Positions 8,603 through 17,234 of a stretch of DNA of 64,000 nucleotides are shown piece after piece; position 1 is the stretch's first letter, and every line of letters begins with the position of its first letter. The stretch lies in the NCBI GenBank assembly GCA_963807225.1, contig CAWEAD010000005.1, positions 806,001 to 870,000 on the forward strand, read 5' to 3'. The notes below the pieces were generated by a model. That model saw nothing but the letters and a program-made list of their open reading frames with translations. It searched no databases and was not told the origin of the DNA. Origin of the DNA: JAGVGT01 sp963807225. GTDB taxonomy: Bacteria; Desulfobacterota; Desulfobulbia; Desulfobulbales; JAGXFP01. The translations under genes and the position numbers were made by a program.

Positions 8603-10741
8603 ATGGGCGTAGTTACACAGCTGCAAACCGAGAAAAGGCAAAGCCTGAAAGCTGTAGCCAAAAACGACAGTACGGACCAGGCCCTCTTCGTCCGTACTTC
8701 AGAGGAAGACATCGCCGGCTGGAACCGCCAGCGCATCGTCGACGCCCTGCTGCGAGAGACCTTCATCGACCGCGATACCGCCGAGAAAATCAGCCGAGAC
8801 GTGGAAAAAACCATCCAGACCGGCTCGGTCAAAACCGTCACCGGTCCGCTGATCCGCGAACTGGTCAACGCCAAGCTCCTGGAAATGGGGCTGGAAGAAG
8901 CCCGGCGCATGCACACTCGTCTAGGGGTGCCGCTCTACGACGTGCACCAGCTTCTGGTTCAGCACAACAAGGAAAACGCCAATGTTCCCCATGGCCCCGA
9001 AGCCACCAATCTGACCCTGGCCGAGGGCATCAAAAAGGAATACGCCCTGCTGCACGTCTTTACTCCAGACGTGGCCGATGCCCACCTGAGCGGCGATCTG
9101 CACCTGCACGACCTGGGCTTCATCGACCGGCCATACTGTTCCGGGCAATCCCTGGAGTACATCAAGAAATTCGGACTCAATCTGCCGCATGCCCTGTCGA
9201 TGGCGGCGCCGGCCAAGCACCCCGAGGTGTTGCTGGCCCACATGATCAAGTTCGCCGCCGCCCTGCAGAGTCATTTCGCCGGGGCCATCGGCTGGGACGC
9301 GGTCAATCTCTTCTATGCCCCCTACCTGGAAGAGTTGGACGACAAGGGAGTCCATCAGCTGGCTCAGATGCTGATCTACGAGTTCTCCCAACAGGCCGTG
9401 GCCCGAGGTGGCCAGGCGATTTTCTCCGATATCAACGTCTACTGGGAAGTGCCCAAACATTTTGAAAACGTCCCGGCCATCGGCCCCGGCGGCACCTATA
9501 CCGGCAAAACTTACGGCGAATACGAAAAACAGGCCCAGCGCTTCGCCTGGGCTCTTTTCGAAGTCTACAAGGAAGGAGATGCGGCCGGGCGGCCCTTCTT
9601 TTTCCCCAAGCCGCTGGTGCATATCACCGAGAAGTTCTTCAAGACCGAAGGTCACATGGACTTCCTGCACCACATCTGCGAGGTGGCCTCGCTCAAGGGC
9701 AACACCTATTTCGTCTTCGATCGCGGCGAGACCGCCAAAATCTCCGAATGCTGCCGGCTCAGTTTCAAACTTGAGGCCTCCGATCTGGAAGACGCCAAGG
9801 AACCATGGCGCATGCGTTACTCGGCCCTGCAAAACGTCACCGTCAATCTGCCCCGCCTGGCTTACAAGGCCAAGGGTGACGACACCAGGCTCTTCACCCT
9901 GCTCACCGACCACATCAAACTGGCCTGCAAGGCCCACGAGCAAAAAAAGAAGTTCATCGAAAAGTTGATGGCTCTGGGTAAAAACGGCCCCCTGGCCATG
10001 CTGGCCATGGATCTGGACGGCCAGAGCTACCTGCGTCTGCACCGCTGCAGCTTCCTGGTCGGCATGGTGGGCTTGAACGAGTTGATCCGGGTCCATCTGG
10101 GCCAGGAACTGCACGACTCTGAACTTTCCATGAAGTTCGGCCTCAAGGTCATCGCCCACATGAACATCATCTGCAACAAGATGGCCGAGGAACTAGGCAT
10201 GAAGTTCGTCCTCGAGCAAACCCCGGCCGAGAGCACCGCCTACCGCTTTGCCAAGCTGGATCTGACCCATTATCCGGAAGAAACCGCCAAGGTAGTCCAG
10301 GGCAACCGCGAGACCGGCGAGACTTACTATACCAACTCAACCCTGTTCAATGTCGGCGCCGAAATGAACCCGATTCGGCGGGTGGAACAGGAAGGTCTCT
10401 TCCATCCCCTGATCGAGGCCGGCTCCATCACCCACGTCTGGTTGGGCGAGTCGCAGCCGGACAAGGAGGCCCTGGCCGACTTCGTAATCAAGACCTTCCG
10501 CCAGACCCACAACGATCAAATCGCCTTCTCGCCGGAATTCACCGCCTGTCTGGCCTGCGGCAAGACGGCTCGGGGGCTGACCGAGAAATGTACTTACTGC
10601 CACTCCGACAAGGTCGACGGCATCACCCGGATCACCGGCTATTTCACCAAGGTCTCCAGTTGGAATAAGGGCAAGCTGGGCGAGTTACGCGACCGTTACC
10701 GCAACGACCGGCGTTTTAACCGGCAAAAGGCTAATTGTTAA
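8603..10741 (+). CDS. nrdD: Anaerobic (class III) ribonucleoside-triphosphate reductase
   Basis: A 712-residue glycyl-radical enzyme that makes deoxyribonucleotides without oxygen. The N-terminal 110 residues look like an ATP-cone (WNRQRIVDALLRETFIDRDT), the allosteric site. The catalytic barrel includes GQAIFSDINVYWEVP near 270. Near the C-terminus are the four cysteines of the zinc site (CLACG and CTYC) and the glycyl-radical loop RITGYFTKVSSWNKGK, whose Gly carries the radical installed by NrdG. Start at 8603 follows GGAGG. Transcription is probably under NrdR control through the two upstream boxes. The CxxC protein follows 11 bp after the stop, and nrdG lies further downstream beyond a terminator. 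Confidence 0.95.
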   Translation: MGVVTQLQTEKRQSLKAVAKNDSTDQALFVRTSEEDIAGWNRQRIVDALLRETFIDRDTAEKISRDVEKTIQTGSVKTVTGPLIRELVNAKLLEMGLEEARRMHTRLGVPLYDVHQLLVQHNKENANVPHGPEATNLTLAEGIKKEYALLHVFTPDVADAHLSGDLHLHDLGFIDRPYCSGQSLEYIKKFGLNLPHALSMAAPAKHPEVLLAHMIKFAAALQSHFAGAIGWDAVNLFYAPYLEELDDKGVHQLAQMLIYEFSQQAVARGGQAIFSDINVYWEVPKHFENVPAIGPGGTYTGKTYGEYEKQAQRFAWALFEVYKEGDAAGRPFFFPKPLVHITEKFFKTEGHMDFLHHICEVASLKGNTYFVFDRGETAKISECCRLSFKLEASDLEDAKEPWRMRYSALQNVTVNLPRLAYKAKGDDTRLFTLLTDHIKLACKAHEQKKKFIEKLMALGKNGPLAMLAMDLDGQSYLRLHRCSFLVGMVGLNELIRVHLGQELHDSELSMKFGLKVIAHMNIICNKMAEELGMKFVLEQTPAESTAYRFAKLDLTHYPEETAKVVQGNRETGETYYTNSTLFNVGAEMNPIRRVEQEGLFHPLIEAGSITHVWLGESQPDKEALADFVIKTFRQTHNDQIAFSPEFTACLACGKTARGLTEKCTYCHSDKVDGITRITGYFTKVSSWNKGKLGELRDRYRNDRRFNRQKANC

Positions 10742-10752
10742 AGGAGCGCACC

Positions 10753-11070
10753 ATGACCCTGTTCACTAAACTAGACTGCCGGCTTTGCGAGCAGCTGAAA
10801 AAGAAATTCGATCTGGCCGCCATGCAGGTCAATGTGGAGATCCTCGACAACAACGATGCAGGCGCCCTGGCACACCTGGCCTGGCACGGCTTGGTCGACT
10901 CGGCCCGCAAGACCCTGCCGCTCCTGGTCCTGGACGACTGCTCGGCGGTGACCGATTACGTTACCATCGAACAACACCTGATGACCAAATCAGTCCAACG
11001 TGGCCTCCGCTACCGGGGCCTTGAGCTCGATACGCCGGTTTGCGAAGACGGCAGCTGCGCCATGAATTAA
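10753..11070 (+). CDS. Small thioredoxin/glutaredoxin-like CxxC protein in the nrd cluster
   Basis: A 105-residue protein opening with MTLFTKLDCRLCEQLKKKF, the beta-strand-CxxC-helix start of glutaredoxin-like folds, with TLPLLVLDD later as the likely cis-Pro strand. A second cysteine pair lies at the C-terminus (CEDGSC). It follows nrdD by 11 bp with AAGGAG placed for the ATG at 10753; an in-frame start at 10735 would lie inside nrdD. Position suggests an electron donor or redox partner for ribonucleotide reduction. This is inference from neighbourhood; class III enzymes usually take electrons from formate or, in the NrdD2 type, from thioredoxin-like proteins. Confidence 0.75.
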   Translation: MTLFTKLDCRLCEQLKKKFDLAAMQVNVEILDNNDAGALAHLAWHGLVDSARKTLPLLVLDDCSAVTDYVTIEQHLMTKSVQRGLRYRGLELDTPVCEDGSCAMN

Positions 11071-11080
11071 TCTACCAAGA

Positions 11081-11160
11081 TTCAGTTGGGAGGGGTGAGG
11101 GCCATTAAATCTCCTGGCTCTTCTCCTTACCTTACCCTCTCTCACCCCTCCCATACTGAA
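11081..11160. repeat. 80-bp inverted repeat between the nrd genes
   Basis: TTCAGTTGGGAGGGGTGAG at 11081-11099 is complementary, with one or two mismatches, to CTCACCCCTCCCATACTGAA at 11141-11160. The loop is about 40 nt. It sits directly before the nrd terminator. It could be a structured RNA or a small mobile repeat; no coding potential is visible. Confidence 0.6.
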
Positions 11161-11173
11161 TACTTTTTTGTGC

Positions 11174-11200
11174 CCCGCGGCTTCGGCCGCGGGTTTTTTT
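11174..11200 (+). terminator. Rho-independent terminator after the CxxC gene
   Basis: CCCGCGGC, a TTCG tetraloop, GCCGCGGG and seven T residues form a textbook intrinsic terminator on the plus strand. It separates nrdD and the CxxC gene from nrdG, so nrdG depends on read-through or its own promoter. Confidence 0.9.
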
Positions 11201-11233
11201 CTGCTAATGCATCAGATTATTCAAAGCGACTCG

Positions 11234-11917
11234 ATGTCCAACATCAAAGGATTCCTGGAAACCTCCTTCGTCGACTGGCCTGGTTGCAGCTGCGGGGTGC
11301 TGTTTCTGGGCGGCTGTAATTTCCGCTGCCCTTTCTGCCACAATCACCCGCTGGTGCTGGCTCCGGCTGAGTTGATCTCCCTGGATCTGGAGGAAATTCT
11401 GGCCCGGCTGCGTCCTTTGCGCGCCTGGTTGGGCGGTATCTGCGTTTCCGGGGGCGAGCCCACCCTGTCGCCGGAACTGCCGGATCTGCTGAGTCGTCTG
11501 AAGACGGAAGGTTTCCGAGTCAAACTCGATACCAACGGTAGTCGTCCGGAAGTCCTGGCCGGATTGCTGGCTGCCGGGCTGATCGATCTGGTGGCCATGG
11601 ATGTCAAGGCGCCGTTGGAACAATCGCTATACGACCGCTGCTGCGGAGTACCGGTGGACCTGGAGCGAATCAAGGCAAGCATCGATCTGCTCAAGGGGAG
11701 CAAGGTGGCGCACCAATTCCGGATGACAGTGGTGCCGGCCTTTCATTCCGCTTCCGTGGTGCGGAGCTGGTGGGAGCAGCTCGGTGGGGGGGCCGATCTC
11801 AAACTGCAAAATTACAGTTCCCATAGCGTCCTCGACCCGGCCCGGGCGGGGGAGCTGAGATTCAGCGAAGGGGAATTTTCGGACCTGTTGAAGACACTGA
11901 CGCCGGCACAGCGCTAG
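11234..11917 (+). CDS. nrdG: Anaerobic ribonucleotide reductase activating radical-SAM protein
   Basis: A 227-residue radical-SAM enzyme. After an N-terminal strand (KGFLETSFVDWPG) comes the cluster motif CNFRCPFCHN (CxxxCxxC), which binds a 4Fe-4S cluster and S-adenosylmethionine to place the glycyl radical on NrdD. VSGGEPTLSPELPDLL supplies the SAM-binding GGE motif. The ATG at 11234 gives the usual N-terminus of the NrdG/PFL-activase-like group; an upstream ATG at 11207 would start right at the end of the terminator. The protein is of the longer type also called TIGR02495-like. A terminator precedes the gene, so it is probably expressed separately. Confidence 0.9.
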   Translation: MSNIKGFLETSFVDWPGCSCGVLFLGGCNFRCPFCHNHPLVLAPAELISLDLEEILARLRPLRAWLGGICVSGGEPTLSPELPDLLSRLKTEGFRVKLDTNGSRPEVLAGLLAAGLIDLVAMDVKAPLEQSLYDRCCGVPVDLERIKASIDLLKGSKVAHQFRMTVVPAFHSASVVRSWWEQLGGGADLKLQNYSSHSVLDPARAGELRFSEGEFSDLLKTLTPAQR

Positions 11918-12014
11918 CGTCATTTTCGATATGCCAAACAATTACACAAGGCCTTGTTTTGAAAGGGAAAAAGCAAATATTAGTCAATTTTAGGCAAGGC
12001 CTAAGATTGACTTC

Positions 12015-12037
12015 TTGACAAAGCAAAACCCATATAG
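12015..12037 (+). promoter_or_regulatory. Candidate dsrC promoter
   Basis: TTGACA is followed by an AT-rich spacer and a TATAGT/TAAGTA -10-like stretch, about 75 bp before the dsrC ATG. The spacing is not ideal for either -10 choice, so the exact promoter is uncertain. Confidence 0.35.
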
Positions 12038-12108
12038 TAAGTAGGTTAAATTCCAAAAAAGCTGAATGATACGTCATTTTTCGTAAAACTTAATAAGGAG
12101 GAATAACA

Positions 12109-12429
12109 ATGCCGACTATCGAGCACAACGGAAAGACCTTTAACGTGGATGAAGACGGCTTCCTGACCAAAGGGATGGAAGAGTGGAACAATGACTGGGT
12201 CGACTACGTCAAAAGCGTTGAAGGCATCAGCGACCTGACCGACGAGCACAAGAAGGTAATCGACACCCTGCAGGAGTACTACAAGAAGAACGGTATCGCT
12301 CCCATGGTGCGGATTCTTTCCAAGACCACTGGTTTCCCGCTGAAGAGAATCTACGAGTTGTTCCCCTCCGGACCCGGCAAAGGAGCCTGTAAAATGGCTG
12401 GTCTGCCGAAACCTACCGGTTGCGTTTGA
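12109..12429 (+). CDS. dsrC: DsrC, sulfite-reductase-linked sulfur carrier
   Basis: A 106-residue protein of the DsrC/TusE family. The C-terminal arm GPGKGACKMAGLPKPTGCV keeps both redox cysteines ten residues apart. That marks it as a true DsrC that carries sulfur as a trisulfide with DsrAB, rather than TusE, which has only the last cysteine. This is the best single indicator of dissimilatory sulfur metabolism in the window. The gene stands alone with a strong AAGGAGG site and its own terminator. This fits high constitutive expression; dsrAB is not in the window. Confidence 0.95.
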   Translation: MPTIEHNGKTFNVDEDGFLTKGMEEWNNDWVDYVKSVEGISDLTDEHKKVIDTLQEYYKKNGIAPMVRILSKTTGFPLKRIYELFPSGPGKGACKMAGLPKPTGCV

Positions 12430-12456
12430 TCCTCTTTTAGTTTCTCGAGTTACCCG

Positions 12457-12489
12457 GGGAGAAGGTCGCCAGACCTTCTCCCTTTTTTT
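12457..12489 (+). terminator. dsrC terminator
   Basis: GGGAGAAGGTC and GACCTTCTCCC form a perfect 11-bp stem around GCCA, followed by seven T residues, 28 bases after the dsrC stop codon. Confidence 0.92.
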
Positions 12490-12689
12490 GGTTTTCAGGG
12501 GGGAAAGAACTCACCATCTCATTCCGACCGACTCAGACCAGGCCACCGGATTTTTTTCTAGCGATAATTCCAACTGTCAGCAGTAGTGCACGAAGATAAT
12601 ACAGAGAAAAAGGAGAGGTAGCACAGCTTCGGCGCTGCTTTCGCAGGCCAACATGCAGGGTTGATGACCTGTCAGGCCGATGAACCTGA

Positions 12690-13487
12690 TTACAAACCGC
12701 ACTCTTCCCGGAATCGGTCGTGTATTGCCGCGATCCGGCTCTGATACTCCCCGGCCTTGATCAAGGCCCCGCGAATCCCGCCCCGCAGGTTGATTTCGGC
12801 CAGATATGTCTGTCGGTCTCCGGTAACCATCAGGTCGATATGGGCATATGGGAAAGAGCCCCGGGTCATAACCCGGTGGCAGAGGGTCAACTGATCATTG
12901 TCCAGTTCCGCCGGATTGCTGTGCCCGCCGAAATGGAGATTGTTGCGAAAGTTGTGCGGGTTGTCACGCCAGTAAGCTTCCCGGTAGTCACCCAGAATAA
13001 CCACCCGGATGTCCCGGCAATTATCGGCAAAGGGTTGAACCACAAAAGGGAAGGGCAAGGCTCCCAGAGAGGCCTGGTTGAACACTTCTTCCAGAGAAGA
13101 CCAGAGATTGATGCCCAACCCGGCGTTGGCCCGGTCTTTCTTGGTCACCACCCGCTCCACTCCCCGGCGTTGATAATCCGGCAGCAGGACCAGTAGATCA
13201 TGCAGGTCATGAACCACCCCGGTCCCGGGCAACATCTCCCCACCATAGACCGTGGCCTGCATCACCTTGGAGCGTCCGAGCAACTGGGAAAGACCGGAGG
13301 GAAAAAGAGTAACGCCGCGGCTGAGCAGATCGGCGACCAGATTCTCCTCGCTGGCCCGCATCCGCAGGCGACCGAGAAAAAAATCCCCCGGGCCCAGGTC
13401 GGCAAAGAGTTCACGTAACCGGTCGTTATCGACTATGAGGCGTGAGCCGGAGAGGCTTTTCCCTGCATCTGGTTTCGGAGAGGTCAA
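12690..13487 (-). CDS. ATP-grasp (RimK-like) protein
   Basis: About 265 residues with the pattern of an ATP-grasp ligase related to glutathione synthetase and RimK: VTKKDRANAGLGINLW (glycine-rich loop region), FPFVVQPFADNCRDIRVVIL (middle strand pair), and AHIDLMVTGDRQTYLAEINL carrying the metal-binding E-x-N. Such enzymes join a carboxylate to an amine with ATP. The substrate is unknown. I place the start at a TTG (13487) whose TTGA overlaps the stop of the upstream zinc-protein gene, because residues predicted further upstream are out-of-frame translation of that gene. It is the last gene of the minus-strand ligA group. Confidence 0.75.
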   Translation of the reverse strand: MTSPKPDAGKSLSGSRLIVDNDRLRELFADLGPGDFFLGRLRMRASEENLVADLLSRGVTLFPSGLSQLLGRSKVMQATVYGGEMLPGTGVVHDLHDLLVLLPDYQRRGVERVVTKKDRANAGLGINLWSSLEEVFNQASLGALPFPFVVQPFADNCRDIRVVILGDYREAYWRDNPHNFRNNLHFGGHSNPAELDNDQLTLCHRVMTRGSFPYAHIDLMVTGDRQTYLAEINLRGGIRGALIKAGEYQSRIAAIHDRFREECGL

Positions 13488-13738
13488 AAGAGCATGTCCA
13501 GAAAACGCTGATGAAATTGGGTCAGGTCGGCATGGCATTCGCCGCAGATGAACTTGATTTCACCCAGAACCTGAGAGTCGTCACCATCCTCGCTGAAACT
13601 ACCGTCCGGGTTCTGGATATAACGGCTGGTCAACACCACGTCATCGGCCACTTCTAAAAAGTCGGTATCATTGCCGCAGACCGGGCAAGTAATCTTCTGG
13701 GCCCCGGCCCCCCCGGTTTTTTCTTTCTTACGCTCCAT
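13484..13738 (-). CDS. Small zinc-binding protein, hypothetical
   Basis: An 84-residue protein with two cysteine pairs, CPVCGND (residues 18-24) and CGECHADL near 68-75, spaced like a split zinc ribbon. It has a charged N-terminus (MERKKEKTGG) and no membrane segment. It sits between acylphosphatase and the ATP-grasp gene on the same strand and overlaps the latter by 4 bp. The pairing suggests they act together, but no function is assigned. Confidence 0.75.
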   Translation of the reverse strand: MERKKEKTGGAGAQKITCPVCGNDTDFLEVADDVVLTSRYIQNPDGSFSEDGDDSQVLGEIKFICGECHADLTQFHQRFLDMLF

Positions 13739-13743
13739 CCGGT

Positions 13744-14019
13744 TCAGTACCGAATATTGAATTGGGATTCACCCACCGGCCGTTCATCCTTAACTTCCAC
13801 CTTCACGACCTGAGAACCGGGAGAACCCTGCTTGAGCCAGGCCAACATCTGGGCGACTTTCTCTGGTTCACCTTCGACTACCACCTCGACCGCACCATCC
13901 GCTCGATTTTTCACCCAGCCCTTGACCCCGATCTTGTTGCCCTCGGCCTGGGTATAAGCCCGAAAGTAAATCCCTTGTACCTTCCCGTAAATCACTGCAT
14001 GAATCCTTTGATCAGCCAT
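13744..14019 (-). CDS. acyP: Acylphosphatase
   Basis: A 91-residue protein with the full acylphosphatase signature: VIYGKVQGIYFRAYTQAEGN contains the catalytic Arg loop, and GWVKNRADGAVEVVVEGEPE contains the catalytic Asn. It hydrolyses acyl phosphates such as carbamoyl or acetyl phosphate in the cytoplasm. Length is standard. It lies between ligA and the zinc protein on the same strand, with short gaps, so it is probably part of one operon. Confidence 0.93.
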   Translation of the reverse strand: MADQRIHAVIYGKVQGIYFRAYTQAEGNKIGVKGWVKNRADGAVEVVVEGEPEKVAQMLAWLKQGSPGSQVVKVEVKDERPVGESQFNIRY

Positions 14020-14045
14020 CTCGACACCAAATTGAACTTTATAAA

Positions 14046-16087
14046 TCAGTTGTACTCACGCAGGAGCATTTTAAAATCTTCTTCCGAAAGAATTGCAAGT
14101 CCAAAATCCCGAGCCTTGGCAAGTTTACTTCCCGGTTTCTCTCCGCAGACCAGATGAGTCACCTTACTACTCAGGGCCGAGGCGACCTGTCCGCCCAGTG
14201 ATTTGACCCGAGCCTTAGCCTCACTGCGGGACATGGAGAGCATGGTCCCGGTAAAGAGAAAAACTTGGCCGGCCAGAGGCTGGTCGCCACCGATGATCTC
14301 AGACCTGCCGACCTTGAGCCCCAGAACCAGCAAGTCGTCCAGGATGCGGCGATTCTCCTGCCGCTCGAAAAAGGCCAGGATGGAGGCGGCGATCTCTTCA
14401 CCGATACCTTCCACCTGGAGCAGCTCCTCTTCCGTGGCCGCCTGGAGCCGGTCAAGGTCACCTGCAAAATGTCGCTCCAGCAACTGGGCGATTTCCTCGC
14501 CGACGTTTTTGATGCCCAGGGCGCTGACCAACCGGGCGAAAGTTGTTGCTCGGCTGGCCTCGATAGACGCTTATAGCATTGCGCGGCTGAAACCTCTCCC
14601 CAGCCCTCCAGTCCGACCAGCTGCTCCTCGGTCAGCCGGTAGATATCGGGGATGTCCCGAACCAGACCTTCATCGACCAGTTGCTCCATCACCTTTTTGC
14701 CCAGCCCCTGGATGTCGAGCCCGGCTTTACCGGTGAAGTGGATCAGTTTACGAAGCTGCTGAGCCGGACAGTTGTGATTGGGACAGCGAGTGGCGGCCTC
14801 CTCGGTGCCGTCTTTTTTCCGGGAGCGCACCAAGGCGTGCCCGCATTCCGGACAATGGCCGGGCATCCTGACCGGTTGCTCCGAGCCGGTGCGCATCTCC
14901 ACCACCGGTTTGACCACCTCGGGAATTACCTCGCCGGCCCGCTGGACCAGAACCAGATCCCCGAGTCGCAAATCCTTGCCCCTGATCATCGCCTCGTTAT
15001 GCAGGGTGGCATGGCTGACCGTGACCCCGCCGATACTGACCGGCTCCAGCACCGCCACCGGCGTAACCGCTCCGGTTCGGCCCACCTGAAACTTGACATC
15101 CAGCAAGCGGGTAGTGGCCTGGGAGGCCGGAAACTTCCAGGCGATCGCCCAGCGCGGACTGCGCGCCTTGGCGCCCAGACGTTGCTGCAGGTTGAGATCG
15201 TCGACCTTAACTACCATGCCGTCGATCTCGTAATCCAGTTGATGGCGAATAGCCTCAAGACGCTGGAAATGACTGATCACGCCGGCCAAGTCAGGGCAAC
15301 TCTTGACCTGGGGATTCTTCTTGAAGCCGCAGTCGGCCAAAAATCGCAGCACATCCGTCTGACTTCGGACCGGCAGCCGGTTCGGGTCGCCAACCCCATA
15401 GGCGTAAAAGTCCAGAGGCCGTTTGGCGGTAATCCGCGAATCGAGCTGACGCAGGGAACCGGCCGCGGCATTTCTGGGGTTGGCAAAGAGGCTCTCGCCG
15501 GCAGCGGCCCGCTGCTCATTCAATGATTTAAAGCCAGCACTGGTAATGATCACCTCGCCCCGCACCTCCAGCAGCTCCGGGATCTCCCGGCCCCGTAATT
15601 TCAGGGGAATGGCGGTAACGGTCCGCAGGTTGGCGGTAATCTCTTCGCCGGTCTGGCCATCGCCCCGGGTCGAGCCCTGAACCAGAAGCCCATGCCGGTA
15701 CACCAGCTCCACCGCCAACCCGTCCAGCTTGGGTTCGGCCACATAGGCCAGCGGAACCTCGTCAGCCAGGGTCAGGAAACGGCGCAAACCTTTCTCGAAG
15801 TTGTACAGATCCGGAATGTTGAAGGCATTTTCCAGGCTGAGCATCGGGATACGGTGCTCGACACTGGAAAACTCGGCCAACGGCGGTGCCCCCACCCGCT
15901 GGCTCGGGGAATCGGGGGTGACCAGCTCCGGATACTTTTCCTCCAGATCGAGAAGTTCTTGAAACAGCCGGTCATACTCACCGTCGGAGATCAGCGGATC
16001 GTCCAGGACGTAATAACGGTAGGCGTGGAAATCCACCTGCTCCCGCAATTCGGCCAAACGACTTCGGTCTTTGTCAAAATCAGTCAT
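14046..16087 (-). CDS. ligA: NAD-dependent DNA ligase, one frameshift
   Basis: Seals DNA nicks in replication and repair, using NAD. The 5' part (start MTDFDKDRSRLAEL at 16087) has the adenylation lysine in EPKLDGLAVEL near residue 118. The OB fold and four-cysteine zinc finger follow (CPECGH and CPNHNC). The 3' part contains helix-hairpin-helix repeats (EGIGEEIAASILAF) and the BRCT domain (LFTGTMLSMSRSEAKARVKS). The two parts are in different frames. The reading must shift by one base near 14570, where the sequence ASIEASRATTFARLVSALGI resumes in the other frame. ligA is essential in bacteria, so the shift is almost surely a sequence error. The start at 16087 is 12 bp after the tautomerase stop. 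Confidence 0.9.
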
Positions 16088-16098
16088 ACAGCCGGAAA

Positions 16099-16287
16099 CT
16101 ATCTGGGGTTGCTCAGCAATACCCCGCCGCTGGCGATGTTTTCCCGCTCGCACTCGTCGACGAAGATCAGGATCGAATCCTTGGGCTTGCCGGTAACTTT
16201 GGCGATCACCTCGGCGACCCCTTGGCACATCTCGGCCTTCTGCTCGGTCTTGAGCTGGCCGGCCAGCCTGATACTGACATAGGGCAT
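16099..16287 (-). CDS. 4-oxalocrotonate tautomerase family protein
   Basis: A 62-residue protein starting MPYVSIRLAGQL. The N-terminal proline exposed after methionine removal is the catalytic base of this family, and KPKDSILIFVDE matches the family strand. Members catalyse keto-enol tautomerisation, but small family members without pathway neighbours often have unknown substrates. It leads the minus-strand ligA group. Confidence 0.85.
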   Translation of the reverse strand: MPYVSIRLAGQLKTEQKAEMCQGVAEVIAKVTGKPKDSILIFVDECERENIASGGVLLSNPR

Positions 16288-16433
16288 GACTACCTCCTGT
16301 ATAATTGTTTGACTATTTCAAGTTCCGGGTTACTGGAGCACTCAATATAGTCGAAAAATTGGGAAAATTGAAGAGAAGTCGCTATAGTCCGACAATAAGA
16401 AAACTGAATATTAAACTCCTTGGAAAAATTGTC

Positions 16434-17234
16434 ATGAACCGAGCAAAACCGCTGATTCTGGTAACCAATGACGATGGGGTCGAAGCCCCCGGCCTGCTGG
16501 CCCTGGCCGAAGCCCTGGCCACGGTCGGGCGGGTGGTGGTGGTGGCCCCCGAACGCGACAGCAGCGCCGCCAGTCATTCCCTGACCATGCGCCGCCCTCT
16601 TCTGGTCCGGGAACTGGGACCGAACCGTTTCGCCATCGACGGCACCCCGACCGACTGCGTCATCATCGGGGTCGGAAAACTACTGACGGAACGACCGAAA
16701 CTCCTGGTTTCGGGTATCAACCCCGGCCCCAATCTGGGAGACGACATCAGTTACTCCGGCACGGTTTCCGCCGCCATCGAAGGCACCATGGTCGGCATCC
16801 CCTCGCTGGCCGTCTCCCTGGCCGGCACCCAGGCTGACGGCACCCCGGGCAATGGCTATGAACTGGCGGCAGCCTTCGCGGCCAGATTGGCCGGAATGAT
16901 CCTTTCTCAGGGGTTGCCGCCGGATACCCTGCTCAATGTCAACGTCCCGGCCCTGCCGGTCGGGGAGATTCAGGGAATACGCTTTACCAGGCAGGGACGC
17001 CGCAAGTACGACGGTGCTTTGCAGGAAACAGCCGACCCCTGGGGCCGCCGCCATTACTGGATCGGTGGCGGCACCCCGGTCCTGGACCAGGATCAGGATA
17101 CCGATGTGCAGGCGGTACAGGCCGGCTGGCTTTCCATCACCCCTCTGCATCTGGATCGCACCAATTACGGAGCCCTGGATTATCTCTCCCGGGATTGGGC
17201 TCAACCCCTGCGCCAGGCCGGAGAAAATAAATGA
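16434..17234 (+). CDS. surE: 5'-nucleotidase / stationary-phase survival protein SurE
   Basis: A 266-residue metal-dependent nucleoside monophosphate phosphatase. It has the family motifs LVTNDDGVEAPG (metal-binding Asp pair, residues 8-19), VVAPERDSSAASHSLT near 37-52, and SGINPGPNLGDDISYSGTVS near 93-112. The start at 16434 directly precedes MNRAKPLILVTNDDG; an upstream extension to 16305 looks non-coding. The stop overlaps the birA start (ATGA), so the two are translationally coupled. Confidence 0.94.
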   Translation: MNRAKPLILVTNDDGVEAPGLLALAEALATVGRVVVVAPERDSSAASHSLTMRRPLLVRELGPNRFAIDGTPTDCVIIGVGKLLTERPKLLVSGINPGPNLGDDISYSGTVSAAIEGTMVGIPSLAVSLAGTQADGTPGNGYELAAAFAARLAGMILSQGLPPDTLLNVNVPALPVGEIQGIRFTRQGRRKYDGALQETADPWGRRHYWIGGGTPVLDQDQDTDVQAVQAGWLSITPLHLDRTNYGALDYLSRDWAQPLRQAGENK

